From Clostridiales bacterium (GTDB lineage Bacteria; Bacillota; Clostridia; Christensenellales; Aristaeellaceae), in assembly GCA_012520375.1 (NCBI GenBank), contig JAAYOH010000017.1, forward strand, positions 1 to 32,582: a stretch of 32,582 nt of DNA, in the 5' to 3' direction. This document shows, in pieces, positions 14,847-25,140 of this stretch. Below the pieces are notes generated by a model, which searched no databases, was not told the DNA's origin, and saw only the letters and a program-made list of their open reading frames with translations. A program made the translations under genes and the position numbers. The first letter of the stretch is position 1. Each line of letters starts with the position of its first letter.

Positions 14847-15703
14847 GCTTCTTCCCCTTTCAGCCGCAGAAAGTTCCGTATTTTGAGTTTTGCCTTGTAT
14901 ACCTTGTTCCGGGGCGCTCCCGCAAGGAGCACCTCCCGGGCGGCGCTGTCCAGGTCCGCGCCCTGAAGCATGGCCTCCAGGATCAGCGCCTCCGGAGAGA
15001 CGGGTTCGGGGTCTTCGGGAGCGGGAGGCAGGGCGATGACCAGGCTGTATTCCCCTTTTTCCACGTTGGGGTCGGCGCGGAGTGCTTCCAGCACTTGAGC
15101 CCAGGGGCCGGTACGGATTTTTTCAAAGCGCTTGGTCAGGTCGCAGGCCACGGAGATGCTGCAACCCGGCAGCACCTGCCCAATGGTTTCCACCAGTTCC
15201 ACCACCCGGCGGGGAGACTCGTACAGCACAGCGGCGTGGAGCCCGCTGCGGCCGATCTCCCCGATCTTCCTGGCCAGCGCCCCCTTCTCCCGGGGGAGAA
15301 AGCCGTAAAAGCCGAAGGTGCGGGCGTCGAAGCCGCAGGCGGACAAATGGGTCGTCACGGCGCTGGGGCCGCTGATGGGGGTCACCCGGATCTCCGCTTG
15401 ATGGGCCGCCGCCACCAGGGGAACGCCGGGATCCGAGATGCCCGGGGTGCCCGCATCGCAGGTCAGGCATACGGAAAGGTCCTCCCGCAGCATCCTCTCC
15501 ACGATGGTCCCCGCCTTGTCCTGTTCTGTATGGCGATTCATGGACAGCAGGGGCTTTTTGATGCCCAGGTGATGCAGCAGTTTCATGGTCACCCGGGTGT
15601 CCTCGGCTACGATCAGGTCGCAGCGCTTCAGGGTTTCCGCCAACCGGGGGGTGAGGTCCATCAGGTTCCCGATGGGGGTCGCCGCCACGAATAGTTCAGC
15701 CAT
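14843..15703 (-). CDS. rsmI: 16S rRNA (cytidine1402-2'-O)-methyltransferase
   Basis: A 286-aa RsmI. It starts [19 protein letters not shown], the family hallmark, followed by LIVAEDTRVTMKLLHHLGI (about 28-46), CDAGTPGISDPG (about 82-93), ISGPSAV and FGFYGFLPR, and YESPRRVVELVE. It 2'-O-methylates C1402 in the decoding centre using S-adenosylmethionine. The ATG at 15703 has GGAGG six bases upstream; longer open frames upstream lack the motif. Its first eight bases overlap the end of the Rmt-like gene, and its stop overlaps the exonuclease start, so all three genes are tightly coupled. Confidence 0.95.
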   Translation of the reverse strand: MAELFVAATPIGNLMDLTPRLAETLKRCDLIVAEDTRVTMKLLHHLGIKKPLLSMNRHTEQDKAGTIVERMLREDLSVCLTCDAGTPGISDPGVPLVAAAHQAEIRVTPISGPSAVTTHLSACGFDARTFGFYGFLPREKGALARKIGEIGRSGLHAAVLYESPRRVVELVETIGQVLPGCSISVACDLTKRFEKIRTGPWAQVLEALRADPNVEKGEYSLVIALPPAPEDPEPVSPEALILEAMLQGADLDSAAREVLLAGAPRNKVYKAKLKIRNFLRLKGEEA

Positions 15704-16457
15704 TTGTATCCTCCAACAGGCAGAACAGCTCGCTATTCTGCACGAAGCGGTCCCGCACACGGTGTCCTTCCGGCAGATGATCCATCAGCCAGTTCTCGTA
15801 GTGGGCTTCCATGCCCACGTTTCTCCCGCCCAGGGTGCGGGTGGGGAAGGAAACCAGTTTATGGCGCCCTTTGGCCCGGGCCAGGAGATGTGCCCCCGCC
15901 CCGCTTTGCTGCCGCTCCAGCACGGGCAGCAGCTTCATCATCAACACCAGGTCCCCTCCGGGGAGTTCTCTGTCCCCCAGGAGATCCCACACTTCGCAGC
16001 GAACGGGCCAACCGGCCCGGGCAGCGTAGGCGTTGACCAGTTCCACCGCCCCGGCATACAGATCCAAACCAAGGCAAGGCATCCCCAGGGCGCCCAGGCA
16101 CAGGGGGTTCAGCCCGCAAGCCAGGTCCACCACGTGGGCAGGGGCGGCCTTTTCGAAGATGCGCCCGTAGATCTCCCGCCAGCCCGGCCGCTCCCGGGTG
16201 GAGGCGTGGAGCGCCAGCAGGGCTTCCACGGGGGCGCCCCGGTCCAAAAGATTCCGGGCCCGTTTTACCTCCCCGGTACGCAAAAAGGCCCCGGCAATCT
16301 GGTGCAGCTGATCCCGGGCCGCCTTGTCCGCCTCTTTCAGGCAGGGATAGCGGGCCAGGGCCTGGAGAAAGACCCGTTCCACCGCCTTGGGGCACAGGGC
16401 TTTATGGTTCCGGCTGTTTTGCAGTTTCAGGAGCGCGTCCCGTTCTTTTTCGTTCAT
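15696..16457 (-). CDS. Rmt/ArmA-family 16S rRNA (guanine1405-N7)-methyltransferase homologue
   Basis: A 253-aa protein, the usual length of the aminoglycoside-resistance methyltransferases RmtB and ArmA (FmrO family). Shared landmarks, in order: HKALCP (18-23), [10 protein letters not shown] (81-90), the SAM-binding [11 protein letters not shown] (109-119), [10 protein letters not shown] (175-184) and [17 protein letters not shown] (203-220). The last run is nearly identical to that of RmtB as I remember it. Members methylate N7 of G1405 in helix 44 and block 4,6-disubstituted deoxystreptamines such as gentamicin and amikacin. Codon use resembles the neighbours and there is no mobile element, so it appears resident. 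Activity is inferred. The predicted promoter leaves almost no leader. Confidence 0.88.
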   Translation of the reverse strand: MNEKERDALLKLQNSRNHKALCPKAVERVFLQALARYPCLKEADKAARDQLHQIAGAFLRTGEVKRARNLLDRGAPVEALLALHASTRERPGWREIYGRIFEKAAPAHVVDLACGLNPLCLGALGMPCLGLDLYAGAVELVNAYAARAGWPVRCEVWDLLGDRELPGGDLVLMMKLLPVLERQQSGAGAHLLARAKGRHKLVSFPTRTLGGRNVGMEAHYENWLMDHLPEGHRVRDRFVQNSELFCLLEDTNG

Positions 16458-16464
16458 GGTTGCC

Positions 16465-16493
16465 AGTATATCACATCCGGGTACCTATTTCCA
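16465..16493 (-). promoter_or_regulatory. predicted promoter of the Rmt-rsmI-exonuclease operon
   Basis: On the minus strand TGGAAA (16493-16488) and TATACT (16470-16465) are separated by 17 bp. The -10 box ends seven bases before the ATG at 16457, so transcription would start at or next to the initiation codon. No Shine-Dalgarno sequence precedes that ATG. Confidence 0.5.
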
Positions 16494-16534
16494 GAATTTG
16501 TCCTGCAGATGTCACCTGGGGGGCCAAAAATACC

Positions 16535-16563
16535 TTGAAATTTGGCCGGGATTGCTCTATAAT
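16535..16563 (+). promoter_or_regulatory. promoter of the upp-V-ATPase operon
   Basis: TTGAAA (16535-16540) and a perfect TATAAT (16558-16563) with a 17-bp spacer, about 55 bases before the upp start. No other promoter or terminator is visible until after the V-ATPase D subunit, so this may drive ten genes. Confidence 0.85.
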
Positions 16564-16623
16564 GAATGGGAAAGGGGATCTGGCTTCTCGATCCGGATCA
16601 TTGACAAAGAGGAGACGGTTATT

Positions 16624-17253
16624 ATGAGCACGGTTCATGAGATCAAACACCCGCTGATCGAGCACAAACTTTCGCTGATGCGGCAGAAAGAGACGGGTAC
16701 CAAGGATTTCCGGGAGATGCTGGGGGAGATCGCCATGCTGATGGCCTACGAGGTCACACGGGACCTTCCCATGAAAGAGATTGAAATCGAGACTCCCATG
16801 AGCAAGTGCACGACCAGGATGTTGAGCGGCAAGAAGATGGGCATCGTGCCCATCCTGCGGGCCGGGCTGGGCATGGTGGACGGCATCATGCAGCTGGTGC
16901 CCGCCGCCAAGGTGGGGCACATCGGCCTGTACCGGGACCCGGAGACCTTGCTGCCCGTGGAATACTACTGCAAACTGCCCCCGGACGTGCAGGAGCGGGA
17001 ACTGATCGTGGTGGATCCCATGCTGGCCACGGGCGGAAGCGCCAACGCGGCCATCGACTGCCTGAAGAAGCGGGGCTGCACATCCATCAAGCTCGTGTCG
17101 TTGATCGGCGCCCCCGAGGGCATCGAAGCGGTGCAGAAGGCGCACCCGGACGTGGATATCTACATTGCCGCCATCGACGAGCGGCTCGACGACCACGGCT
17201 ACATCGTGCCGGGTTTGGGGGATGCGGGGGACCGCATCTTTGGGACCAAGTAA
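16624..17253 (+). CDS. upp: uracil phosphoribosyltransferase
   Basis: A 209-aa cytoplasmic enzyme that makes UMP from uracil and PRPP (pyrimidine salvage). The PRPP loop [16 protein letters not shown] is at 129-144, the flexible arm region with [11 protein letters not shown] is at 78-87, and the uracil-binding [12 protein letters not shown] is at 193-204. Length is standard. GAGGAGA lies upstream of the ATG at 16624. It is followed 14 bases later by the first V-ATPase gene with no terminator, so it probably leads that operon. Confidence 0.97.
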   Translation: MSTVHEIKHPLIEHKLSLMRQKETGTKDFREMLGEIAMLMAYEVTRDLPMKEIEIETPMSKCTTRMLSGKKMGIVPILRAGLGMVDGIMQLVPAAKVGHIGLYRDPETLLPVEYYCKLPPDVQERELIVVDPMLATGGSANAAIDCLKKRGCTSIKLVSLIGAPEGIEAVQKAHPDVDIYIAAIDERLDDHGYIVPGLGDAGDRIFGTK

Positions 17254-17267
17254 AGGAGGCGGGTCAC

Positions 17268-17588
17268 TTGCCCACGATACTGGAATTGATCGAGGCTGCC
17301 GAACAGCAGGCCGATGATCTCCGCGCCCAGGCCGCCCGGGAAGCCCGGGACATCCTGAAGTCGGTGGAGGAGGCAGGGGCCGCCCATGCGCGGCTCGCCG
17401 CCCGCATGCAGGCGGAAGCGGTGCAGCGTCACATGGAGGCCGCGAAGGTCCGCATCGGGGATGAGATCAAAGTGCTGGAAGTTCGCCGCAGCGCCCAGCG
17501 GGAGGACATGAAAAAAAAGGCTGCTGCCCGGGTCCAACGGGCGGGGGAACTGATTTTCGAAAGGGTTGTATCAGATGGCCATCGCTGA
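17268..17588 (+). CDS. V-type ATPase peripheral-stalk subunit G/H
   Basis: A 106-aa, charged, almost fully helical protein (Ala, Glu, Arg-rich, coiled coil from about residue 5 to 95) without hydrophobic segments. This is the expected form of the G/H (NtpF/AhaH) stator subunit that pairs with subunit E. The start is a TTG at 17268 with AAAGGAGG eight bases upstream; the open frame continues upstream only in the shadow of upp. Its end overlaps the start of subunit I by 14 bases, and its position as the first ATPase gene matches other V-ATPase operons. Confidence 0.8.
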   Translation: MPTILELIEAAEQQADDLRAQAAREARDILKSVEEAGAAHARLAARMQAEAVQRHMEAAKVRIGDEIKVLEVRRSAQREDMKKKAAARVQRAGELIFERVVSDGHR

Positions 17589-19473
17589 GATGAAAAAGCT
17601 GCGGCTGCTGGCCCTCCGAAAGGACAAGGCGCGGCTGCTGAAGGTCATGCAAAAGCTTGGCTGCGTGCAGGTGGTGGAACAGGCAGACGAAGCTTTCCCG
17701 GCTGACACACTTTCGGCCCAGAAGCTGGAGGAACTGCAGAAGACCATCGGCAGACTGGACCTGGCCATCGCCCGCCTGTCCCCCTACGATATGCACAAAC
17801 CAGGGATGCTTTCCCTGCCTCCCGAGGCCGGCGAAGACCAGGTGACCCTGGCGGAGGCCGGGCGGGGGGACACCATGAAAGTGGTGGAGCGGGTGGAGGA
17901 GATCGAGCGCACCCGGGGCGAACTGCGCACCAGGGAGAACCGGGACAGGGCCCAGCTCGAGATGCTCCGCCCCTGGGAGGCCATGGACGTGCCCCTGGAC
18001 AAGCTGGGTGAGACCCGCAGCGCCCTGGTGTGGGCCATCACCCTGCCCCAGAAGAACCTGATTGCCTTTGAAGAGAGGATCAAAGCCCTGGGGCCCGCCC
18101 GGATCGACCCGGTAAGCAGGGTGCGGGACGAACTGAACCTGCTCCTGGCGGCCCATGGTTCGGTGCGGGAGGGCGTGGAAGAATTGATGCGGGAACACGG
18201 CGCGAGCATTGTCCGCTTTGAAGGCGTTCAGGGCAGCGCCGCCCTGAACCTGGATCTGCTGCAGGGCAAACTGAAGCGCATCGAAGAGGTGCGGGCTCAA
18301 CTGCAACAGGAGGTCCAGCAGCTTGCGGGGCACTTGCCGGAGCTGCGGCTGCTGCGGGACGTGGAAGCCCTGGAGCGCAGCAGGCTGGAAGCAGGACAGC
18401 GCTGCATCGACACCCGATCCGCCTTTCTGATGACGGGCTGGGTGCCTGCGGAAAAGGCGGAAGCCCTGAAGGCGGCCCTGCGCAAGGTGTCGCCGGAGTG
18501 CGAGACCGAGTTTTTAGACCCGGAGGAGGACGAGAAGCCGCCCACCCTGCTGCAAAACCACAGGGTGGTGGCCCCCTTCGAGACCATCGTCCGGATGTTT
18601 TCCACCCCCGATCCCAGGGGCGTGGACCCTTCCTTTGTCATGATGCCTTTCTGGGTGTGCTTTTTTGGGATGATGGTGTCGGATGCGGGCTACGGCGTGG
18701 TGCTGGGCCTGGCTGCCGCCTTCGTATGGTGGCGGTTGGGGGATCGTGGGCTGGGCAAGATGGCCTTCATCCTGACCATGGGCGGCCTGTCCACCGTGAT
18801 TTGGGGCTCCATTTACGGTGGCTGGTTCGGCACTACCCCTTACAAACCCGTCCTGGACCCTATGAACGACGCCCTGAAAGTCCTGGTCCTGTGCGTTGTG
18901 GTGGGTTTTATTCACCTGGTGGCGGGCATGTGCATGAGCGCCTACCTGTCCATCAAGCGGGGCAAACCCCTGGAGGCCCTTTTCGACCAGGGGTTTTGGC
19001 TGATGATCCTGGTGGGCATCCCCCTGATCCTGGTGAACGGTACCCTGGGGGGCATCATCGCCGTCATCGGCGCCCTGGGGGTGCTGTGCACGGCGGGCCG
19101 GCGCAAGAAGGGGATCGTCGGAAAGGTCCTGGGGGGCCTGGGCTCCCTGTACGGCATCACCGGATACCTGTCCGACCTGCTCAGCTACGCCCGCCTGTTC
19201 GGCATGGGCCTTGCCACCGGGGTCATCGGCATGGTGGTCAATATACTGGCGGGACTGCTGTGGGGTGCAGGGCCTGTTGGCTATGTGCTCGCCATCGCGG
19301 TTCTCCTGGGGCTGCATACCTTCAACCTGTTCATCAACGCCCTGGGGGCATACGTGCATTCCTGCCGACTGCAGTTCATCGAATTTTTCGGCAAATTCTA
19401 CGAATCCGGGGGGAGGGACTTTGCCCCGCTCCGGGAGGATACCCGGTACGTCATGATGTCCCGGGAAAAATAG
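17575..19473 (+). CDS. ntpI: V-type ATPase subunit I (a-subunit)
   Basis: A 632-aa membrane subunit. The N-terminal half (about 1-330) is soluble and helical and anchors the peripheral stalks. The C-terminal half has about seven to eight transmembrane helices and forms the ion half-channels. The essential Arg is present in [13 protein letters not shown] (Arg540), opposite the rotor carboxylate. The end, [27 protein letters not shown], is typical of the family. The ATG at 17575 follows AAGGG by nine bases and overlaps the G/H gene. A TTG three codons earlier is a less likely start. Confidence 0.95.
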   Translation: [632 protein letters not shown]

Positions 19474-19511
19474 CCAATGGGTTCTAATGGCCAACGCCGT
19501 TCGAACAATAA

Positions 19512-20048
<537 letters not shown>

Positions 20049-20069
20049 TGGCAGAAGGAGGGTCGGCGC

Positions 20070-20660
20070 GTGAATGCTGAGGCTATTACCCTGAAAATCC
20101 TGGAGGACGCCCGCGCCCAGGCTGCACAGGTCCTGCGGGATGCGCACCAAAGAGCCGACGAACTGCAGGCCCAGGGCGATGCCCAGATCGAAGCCAGGCG
20201 CCTGGAGTCCGAGGCCCAGGCGGAGAAGCAGGCTGGCGAGTTGCGGGACCGCATGCTGCGCATGGCGGAGCTGGACCAGAAAAAGGCGTTGCTGGCAGCC
20301 AAGCGCGAGGTGATCGACCAGGCCTTCGAGGATGCGGGCCGGCGCATGGAAGAGATGGACGGCGCCGCAAAGAAGGCCTTTATGGAAAAGCTGCTGCTGG
20401 GCAGCGCAGAGGGGGGCGAGGAGATCATCCCCGACGAAAAAGACCGGGGCCTGTTCGATGCGGCCTACATGGCGCACCTGAACGACGCCCTGGAGAAGGC
20501 GGGCAAAGAGGGTGTCACCCTTTCCCCAAAGAGCCGGGATCTGGGCGGTGGCTTCGTGCTGAAAAAGGGCGGACTGGAGATCAACTGTGCCTTTGACGCG
20601 GTGCTCTGGCAAATGCGCCCCACGCTGGAGGCCGAGGTTGCCGGTGTATTGTTTGACTGA
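20070..20660 (+). CDS. ntpE: V-type ATPase peripheral-stalk subunit E
   Basis: A 196-aa protein with a long, charged N-terminal helix (about residues 1-110, rich in Ala, Glu, Gln, Arg) and a small globular C-terminal domain ending in LGGGFVLKKGGLEINCAFD, typical of subunit E. It pairs with G/H in the stator. The start is the GTG at 20070, seven bases after AAGGAGGG; the nearby ATG is out of frame. It lies 21 bases after subunit K. Confidence 0.9.
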   Translation: MNAEAITLKILEDARAQAAQVLRDAHQRADELQAQGDAQIEARRLESEAQAEKQAGELRDRMLRMAELDQKKALLAAKREVIDQAFEDAGRRMEEMDGAAKKAFMEKLLLGSAEGGEEIIPDEKDRGLFDAAYMAHLNDALEKAGKEGVTLSPKSRDLGGGFVLKKGGLEINCAFDAVLWQMRPTLEAEVAGVLFD

Positions 20661-20679
20661 CGGATCGGAGGGAACATAG

Positions 20680-21648
20680 ATGCCTCAAGCAAGCCCTGCC
20701 TATGCGGTGGGCCGCGTGCGGGTGTTGGAAAATACGCTGCTGGGCCATAGCCAGCTGGAGCGTCTGGCGCTCACCCAATCGGTGGAAGAACTGGCCCGGG
20801 CACTGGTGGAGAACAACTGGGGCGAAGTGCGCACCCGCGGGGACATCGAGAAGATGTGCGACGCGCATATGCGGGAGGCGGCCAAGCTGGTGCGGGACTG
20901 CAGCAGCGACCCCGATCTCACCGATTGCTTCCTGATCCAGTACGACGCCCTGAACCTGAAGGCGCTGTACAAAGCCCGTGCCCTGGGTGAAGCCCGGGTG
21001 GCCCTGAGCGGGCTGGGTTTGCTGGACCCGGAAGGACTCCGCCGCATGGTGGAAGAAAACAACTATCAGGATCTGCCGGCGGAACTGCGGGAAGCCATGC
21101 AGGACATCGACAGGCGCTCCGCCGTGAAGATGGATCCCCTGTACGTGGATGCCCGGCTGGACAAGGCGGTGTTTTCCTTCATCGAAAACCGCATGGCGAC
21201 ATGCAAAGAAGAGACGATCCGCCTGTATTTCATCTGCAGGGCCGAACTCATAAACCTCATGATCGCCCTGCGTTCCGGGGCCATGGGCCGGGGCGCCGCC
21301 TTTGCCCGGGAACTGTTCGTGACCGGGGGGACCTTGAGCTGTGACGGACTCTCCAAGGTGGCGGAAGAACCGGACCGGGCTTACGACCTGATTCGATATC
21401 GCCCCTACGCCTACGCCCTGTCCGCCCCGGTGAAGGCGCTGGACAGGAATGCCATCGAACGGGCGGGGGAAGATTATCTGCTGGGCCTGTTTCGGCCCCA
21501 TCGCTACGAGCCCACCAGCATATTGCCCCTGGTGGGGTACCTGCTGGCCCGGACCCGGGAGAGCCAGGCGGTGCGCCTGCTGGCCACGGCCAAGGCCACG
21601 GGGGTAAGCCAGGAGAAGCTATCGTCCTGCCTGCGGGCACTGTATTAG
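20680..21648 (+). CDS. ntpC: V-type ATPase subunit C (central-stalk/rotor adaptor)
   Basis: A 322-aa helical protein of the V/A-ATPase C (d-like) family, which sits on the rotor ring and links it to subunits D and F. Features include YAVGRVRVLENTLL at the N terminus, a run of helical repeats with ALNLKALYKAR, and PLVGYLLARTRESQAVRLLATAKATG at the C terminus. That last segment, where members contact the ring, is well conserved. GGAGGG lies ahead of the ATG. Confidence 0.9.
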   Translation: MPQASPAYAVGRVRVLENTLLGHSQLERLALTQSVEELARALVENNWGEVRTRGDIEKMCDAHMREAAKLVRDCSSDPDLTDCFLIQYDALNLKALYKARALGEARVALSGLGLLDPEGLRRMVEENNYQDLPAELREAMQDIDRRSAVKMDPLYVDARLDKAVFSFIENRMATCKEETIRLYFICRAELINLMIALRSGAMGRGAAFARELFVTGGTLSCDGLSKVAEEPDRAYDLIRYRPYAYALSAPVKALDRNAIERAGEDYLLGLFRPHRYEPTSILPLVGYLLARTRESQAVRLLATAKATGVSQEKLSSCLRALY

Positions 21649-21663
21649 AAGGAGGGAAGGCTG

Positions 21664-21987
21664 ATGCACAAAGTTGCTGCCGTCGGTTCCCGGGATACGG
21701 TGCTGGCTTTTCGCGCCCTGGGGCTGGAGGTAGTCCCCGCCGAAACGGCGGCGGAAGCTTCCCGGGCGGTATTCAACCTGGCCCAGGCGGGCTGCGCGGT
21801 CATCTTCATCACCGAGGATATGGCTGCGCAAATCGGGGAGACCATGGAGCGATATCGGACTGCGCCGTTGCCCGCGATCATCCCGATCCCGGGCGCCACG
21901 GGTTCCGATGGCTCCGGCATGAAACGGGTTCGCGCCAATGTAGAGAAGGCCATCGGCGCAGACATACTATTTAGGGAAGAGGGTTGA
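21664..21987 (+). CDS. ntpG: V-type ATPase subunit F
   Basis: A 107-aa subunit of the central rotor stalk. It starts [22 protein letters not shown], the family pattern, and contains [12 protein letters not shown] and PAIIPIPG before a basic C-terminal helix. AAGGAGGG lies before the ATG. The gene sits between subunits C and A, as in Enterococcus and Clostridia operons. Confidence 0.9.
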   Translation: MHKVAAVGSRDTVLAFRALGLEVVPAETAAEASRAVFNLAQAGCAVIFITEDMAAQIGETMERYRTAPLPAIIPIPGATGSDGSGMKRVRANVEKAIGADILFREEG

Positions 21988-21991
21988 CGGG

Positions 21992-23752
21992 ATGCGTCAG
22001 GGAATCATCACAAAGGTTGCCGGGCCTCTGATCGTCGCAGACAACATGGGCGACGCCACGATGTACGACGTGGTGCGCGTCTCGGAAGAGGGGCTGATCG
22101 GCGAGATCATCGAACTGCGGGGCGACAGCGCCTCGATCCAGGTGTACGAAGAAACTTCGGGACTGGGCCCGGGGGAACCCGTGGTCTCTACCGGCGCGCC
22201 ATTGTCGGTGGAACTGGGCCCCGGCCTTATAGAATCCATTTTCGACGGCATACAGCGTCCGCTGACCGCCATCCGGGAGGCAGCGGGAGACCGCATCACC
22301 CGGGGCATCGAGGTGCCGGCCCTGAACCGGGACAAGGCATGGCCCTTCAAGGCGACAGCCGCCGTGGGCGACCGGGTGACGGCGGGCGACGTGCTGGGCA
22401 CCGTACAGGAGACCAGCGTGGTGCTCCACAAGATCATGGTGCCCCCGGGGCTTGAGGGCACGGTATCCTGGATCCACTCCGGCGACGCCAAGCTGGAAGA
22501 TACGGTGTGCAGGTTGATCACCGCCACCGGGGAATTGGAATTGTCCATGCTCCAGAAGTGGCCCGTGCGGCGGGGCCGTCCCTACGTGGAAAAGGTCGCG
22601 CCCAACGAACCCATGGTCACCGGACAGCGGGTCATCGACACCTTCTTTCCCATCGCCCGGGGCGGCACGGCGGCGGTCCCCGGCCCCTTTGGTAGCGGCA
22701 AGACCGTGGTTCAGCACCAGCTGGCCAAATGGGCGGACGCGGACATCATCGTGTACGTGGGCTGCGGCGAGCGGGGCAACGAAATGACCGACGTGCTCAT
22801 GGAGTTCCCCGAACTCCACGATCCCCGCACCGGGGAGACCCTGATGAAGCGCACCGTGCTCATCGCCAACACTTCGGACATGCCCGTGGCGGCCCGGGAA
22901 GCCTCCATCTATACCGGCATCACCATTGCGGAGTACTTCCGGGATATGGGTTACAAGGTGGCCATCATGGCAGACTCCACCAGCCGTTGGGCGGAGGCGC
23001 TCCGCGAAATGAGCGGACGCCTGGAGGAGATGCCCGGGGAAGAGGGCTATCCCGCCTACCTGTCCAGCCGCATCGCCGAGTTCTACGAGCGGGCTGGCTG
23101 GGTCAAGTGCCTGGGCAGCGAGGGCCGTTCCGGCGCCATTTCCGCCATCGGCGCGGTATCCCCCCCCGGCGGCGACTTCTCCGAACCCGTTTCCCAGGCC
23201 ACCCTGCGCATCGTCAAGGTGTTCTGGGGCTTGTCGGCCCAGCTGGCCTACAGGCGCCATTTCCCCGCCATTGACTGGCTCCAGAGCTACTCCCTGTACC
23301 TGGACCGCATGGAGGGGTGGTTCGGCGAAAACGTGGCCCCCGACTGGGACGAAAAGCGGGCTGAGGCCATGCGCTTGCTCCAGGAGGAGAGCGAGCTGAA
23401 CGAGATCGTGCGCCTGGTGGGCGTGGACGCCCTGTCCTTCAAGGACAGGCTCACCCTGGAAGTCGCCCGCATGCTTCGGGAGGATTACCTGCATCAGAAC
23501 GCCTTTGACGAGGTGGACACCTATACGTCCCTGAACAAGCAATATCGCATGCTTTCCCTGATCCTGGAATACCAGGAAAAGGGGCAGAAGGCGTTGGAAA
23601 AGGGCGCCGACCTGAGCAAGGTGTCCGGGCTTGCCGTCCGGGAGCGCATCGGCCGCGCCAAGTATATCCCCGAGGACGAACTTGCCCAGTTTGACAAGAT
23701 CGAATCAGAACTGAGCGACCAGATGGCCCAGCTGGGCGAAGGAGGAGTGTGA
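21992..23752 (+). CDS. ntpA: V-type ATPase catalytic subunit A
   Basis: A 586-aa catalytic subunit. The P-loop GPFGSGKT is at 231-238. The A-subunit-specific bulge domain lies at about 112-190 before it, which distinguishes it from F-type beta. GCGERGNEM (258-265) carries the catalytic Glu, and [12 protein letters not shown] is present further on. ATP hydrolysis drives rotation here. It starts four bases after subunit F with AGAGGG upstream, and its stop almost touches the start of subunit B. Confidence 0.97.
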   Translation: MRQGIITKVAGPLIVADNMGDATMYDVVRVSEEGLIGEIIELRGDSASIQVYEETSGLGPGEPVVSTGAPLSVELGPGLIESIFDGIQRPLTAIREAAGDRITRGIEVPALNRDKAWPFKATAAVGDRVTAGDVLGTVQETSVVLHKIMVPPGLEGTVSWIHSGDAKLEDTVCRLITATGELELSMLQKWPVRRGRPYVEKVAPNEPMVTGQRVIDTFFPIARGGTAAVPGPFGSGKTVVQHQLAKWADADIIVYVGCGERGNEMTDVLMEFPELHDPRTGETLMKRTVLIANTSDMPVAAREASIYTGITIAEYFRDMGYKVAIMADSTSRWAEALREMSGRLEEMPGEEGYPAYLSSRIAEFYERAGWVKCLGSEGRSGAISAIGAVSPPGGDFSEPVSQATLRIVKVFWGLSAQLAYRRHFPAIDWLQSYSLYLDRMEGWFGENVAPDWDEKRAEAMRLLQEESELNEIVRLVGVDALSFKDRLTLEVARMLREDYLHQNAFDEVDTYTSLNKQYRMLSLILEYQEKGQKALEKGADLSKVSGLAVRERIGRAKYIPEDELAQFDKIESELSDQMAQLGEGGV

Positions 23753-23754
23753 CC

Positions 23755-25137
23755 ATGCTGAAAGAATACTCGACCATCCGGGAGGTGGTGGGCCCGCTGA
23801 TGCTGGTGGAAGGCGTGAGCGGCGTCAAGTACTCCGAATTGGTGGAGATCGAACAGGCAAACGGCGAGGTCCGCTCGGGGCGCGTGCTGGAAGTGAACGG
23901 CGACAAAGCCATGCTGCAGCTTTTCGAGCCCAGCCAGGGCTTGAAGATCGAAACCGCCAAGGCCCGTTTCCTGGGCCGCTCGGTCGAACTGTCCGTGTCC
24001 ATGGACATGCTGGGCCGGGTCTTTGACGGCATGGGCAGGCCCCGGGACGGCGGTCCCGAGCTCATCCCCGAGATGCGTCTGGACATGAATGGCGCGCCCA
24101 TCAACCCGGCTGCCCGGGACTATCCCGACGAGTTCATCCAGACCGGCATTTCCGCCATTGACGGCCTGAATACCCTGGTCCGGGGGCAAAAACTGCCGGT
24201 GTTCTCCGGCAGCGGCCTGCCCCACGCCCAGTTGGCCGCCCAGATCGCCCGGCAGGCCCGGGTACTGGGCAGCGGTACCGACAAGTTCGCCGTGGTGTTC
24301 GGCGCCATCGGCATCACCTTCGAAGAAGCCGATTTCTTCATCAGCGATTTCCGGCGTACCGGCGCCATCGACCGGGCGGTGCTGTTCATGAACCTGGCCA
24401 ACGATCCGGCCATCGAGCGCTACGCCACCCCCCGCATGGCCCTCACCGCCGCCGAATACCTTGCCTTTGAGAAGGACATGCACGTGCTGGTCATCCTCAC
24501 CGACTTGACCAACTATGCGGAGGCCCTGCGGGAGATCTCCGCTGCCCGCAAAGAGGTGCCCGGGCGCCGGGGCTATCCCGGCTACCTGTACACCGACCTG
24601 GCCAGCCTGTACGAGCGGGCGGGCCGCATCCGGGGCAAGAAGGGCTCCATCACCCAAATCCCCATCCTGTCCATGCCCGAGGACGACAAGACCCATCCCA
24701 TTCCCGACCTGACGGGCTACATCACCGAGGGGCAGATCATGCTCAGCCGGGAGCTGTACCGCAAGGGCCTGCAGCCCCCCATCGATGTGCTGCCCAGCCT
24801 GTCCCGCCTGAAGGACAAGGGCATCGGCGAGGGCAAGACCCGGGAGGACCACGCCGCCACCATGAACCAGCTGTTCTCCGCTTATTCCCAGGGCAAACAG
24901 GCCAAGGAATTGGCGGTCATCCTGGGGGACGCCGCCCTGTCCGACCTGGACAAGCTGTACGCCGCCTTCTCCGATGCCTTTGAGAGCCGCTACGTAGCCC
25001 AGGGCTACAACACCAACCGCAGCATCGAGGAGACCCTGGACCTGGGCTGGGAACTGCTGGCCATGCTGCCCCGCAGCGAGCTGAAGCGCATCCGGGACGA
25101 GATGCTGGACCGGTACCTGCCCAAGGGGGAGGCCTGA
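23755..25137 (+). CDS. ntpB: V-type ATPase regulatory subunit B
   Basis: A 460-aa non-catalytic subunit. It starts [15 protein letters not shown] and contains [22 protein letters not shown] where catalytic subunits have a P-loop; the Walker lysine is missing, as normal for [27 protein letters not shown] and the Arg-containing [17 protein letters not shown] further on are strongly conserved. AAGGAGG nine bases upstream supports the ATG at 23755 over the GTG two codons earlier. It lies directly after subunit A. Confidence 0.97.
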   Translation: MLKEYSTIREVVGPLMLVEGVSGVKYSELVEIEQANGEVRSGRVLEVNGDKAMLQLFEPSQGLKIETAKARFLGRSVELSVSMDMLGRVFDGMGRPRDGGPELIPEMRLDMNGAPINPAARDYPDEFIQTGISAIDGLNTLVRGQKLPVFSGSGLPHAQLAAQIARQARVLGSGTDKFAVVFGAIGITFEEADFFISDFRRTGAIDRAVLFMNLANDPAIERYATPRMALTAAEYLAFEKDMHVLVILTDLTNYAEALREISAARKEVPGRRGYPGYLYTDLASLYERAGRIRGKKGSITQIPILSMPEDDKTHPIPDLTGYITEGQIMLSRELYRKGLQPPIDVLPSLSRLKDKGIGEGKTREDHAATMNQLFSAYSQGKQAKELAVILGDAALSDLDKLYAAFSDAFESRYVAQGYNTNRSIEETLDLGWELLAMLPRSELKRIRDEMLDRYLPKGEA

Positions 25138-25140
25138 CCC

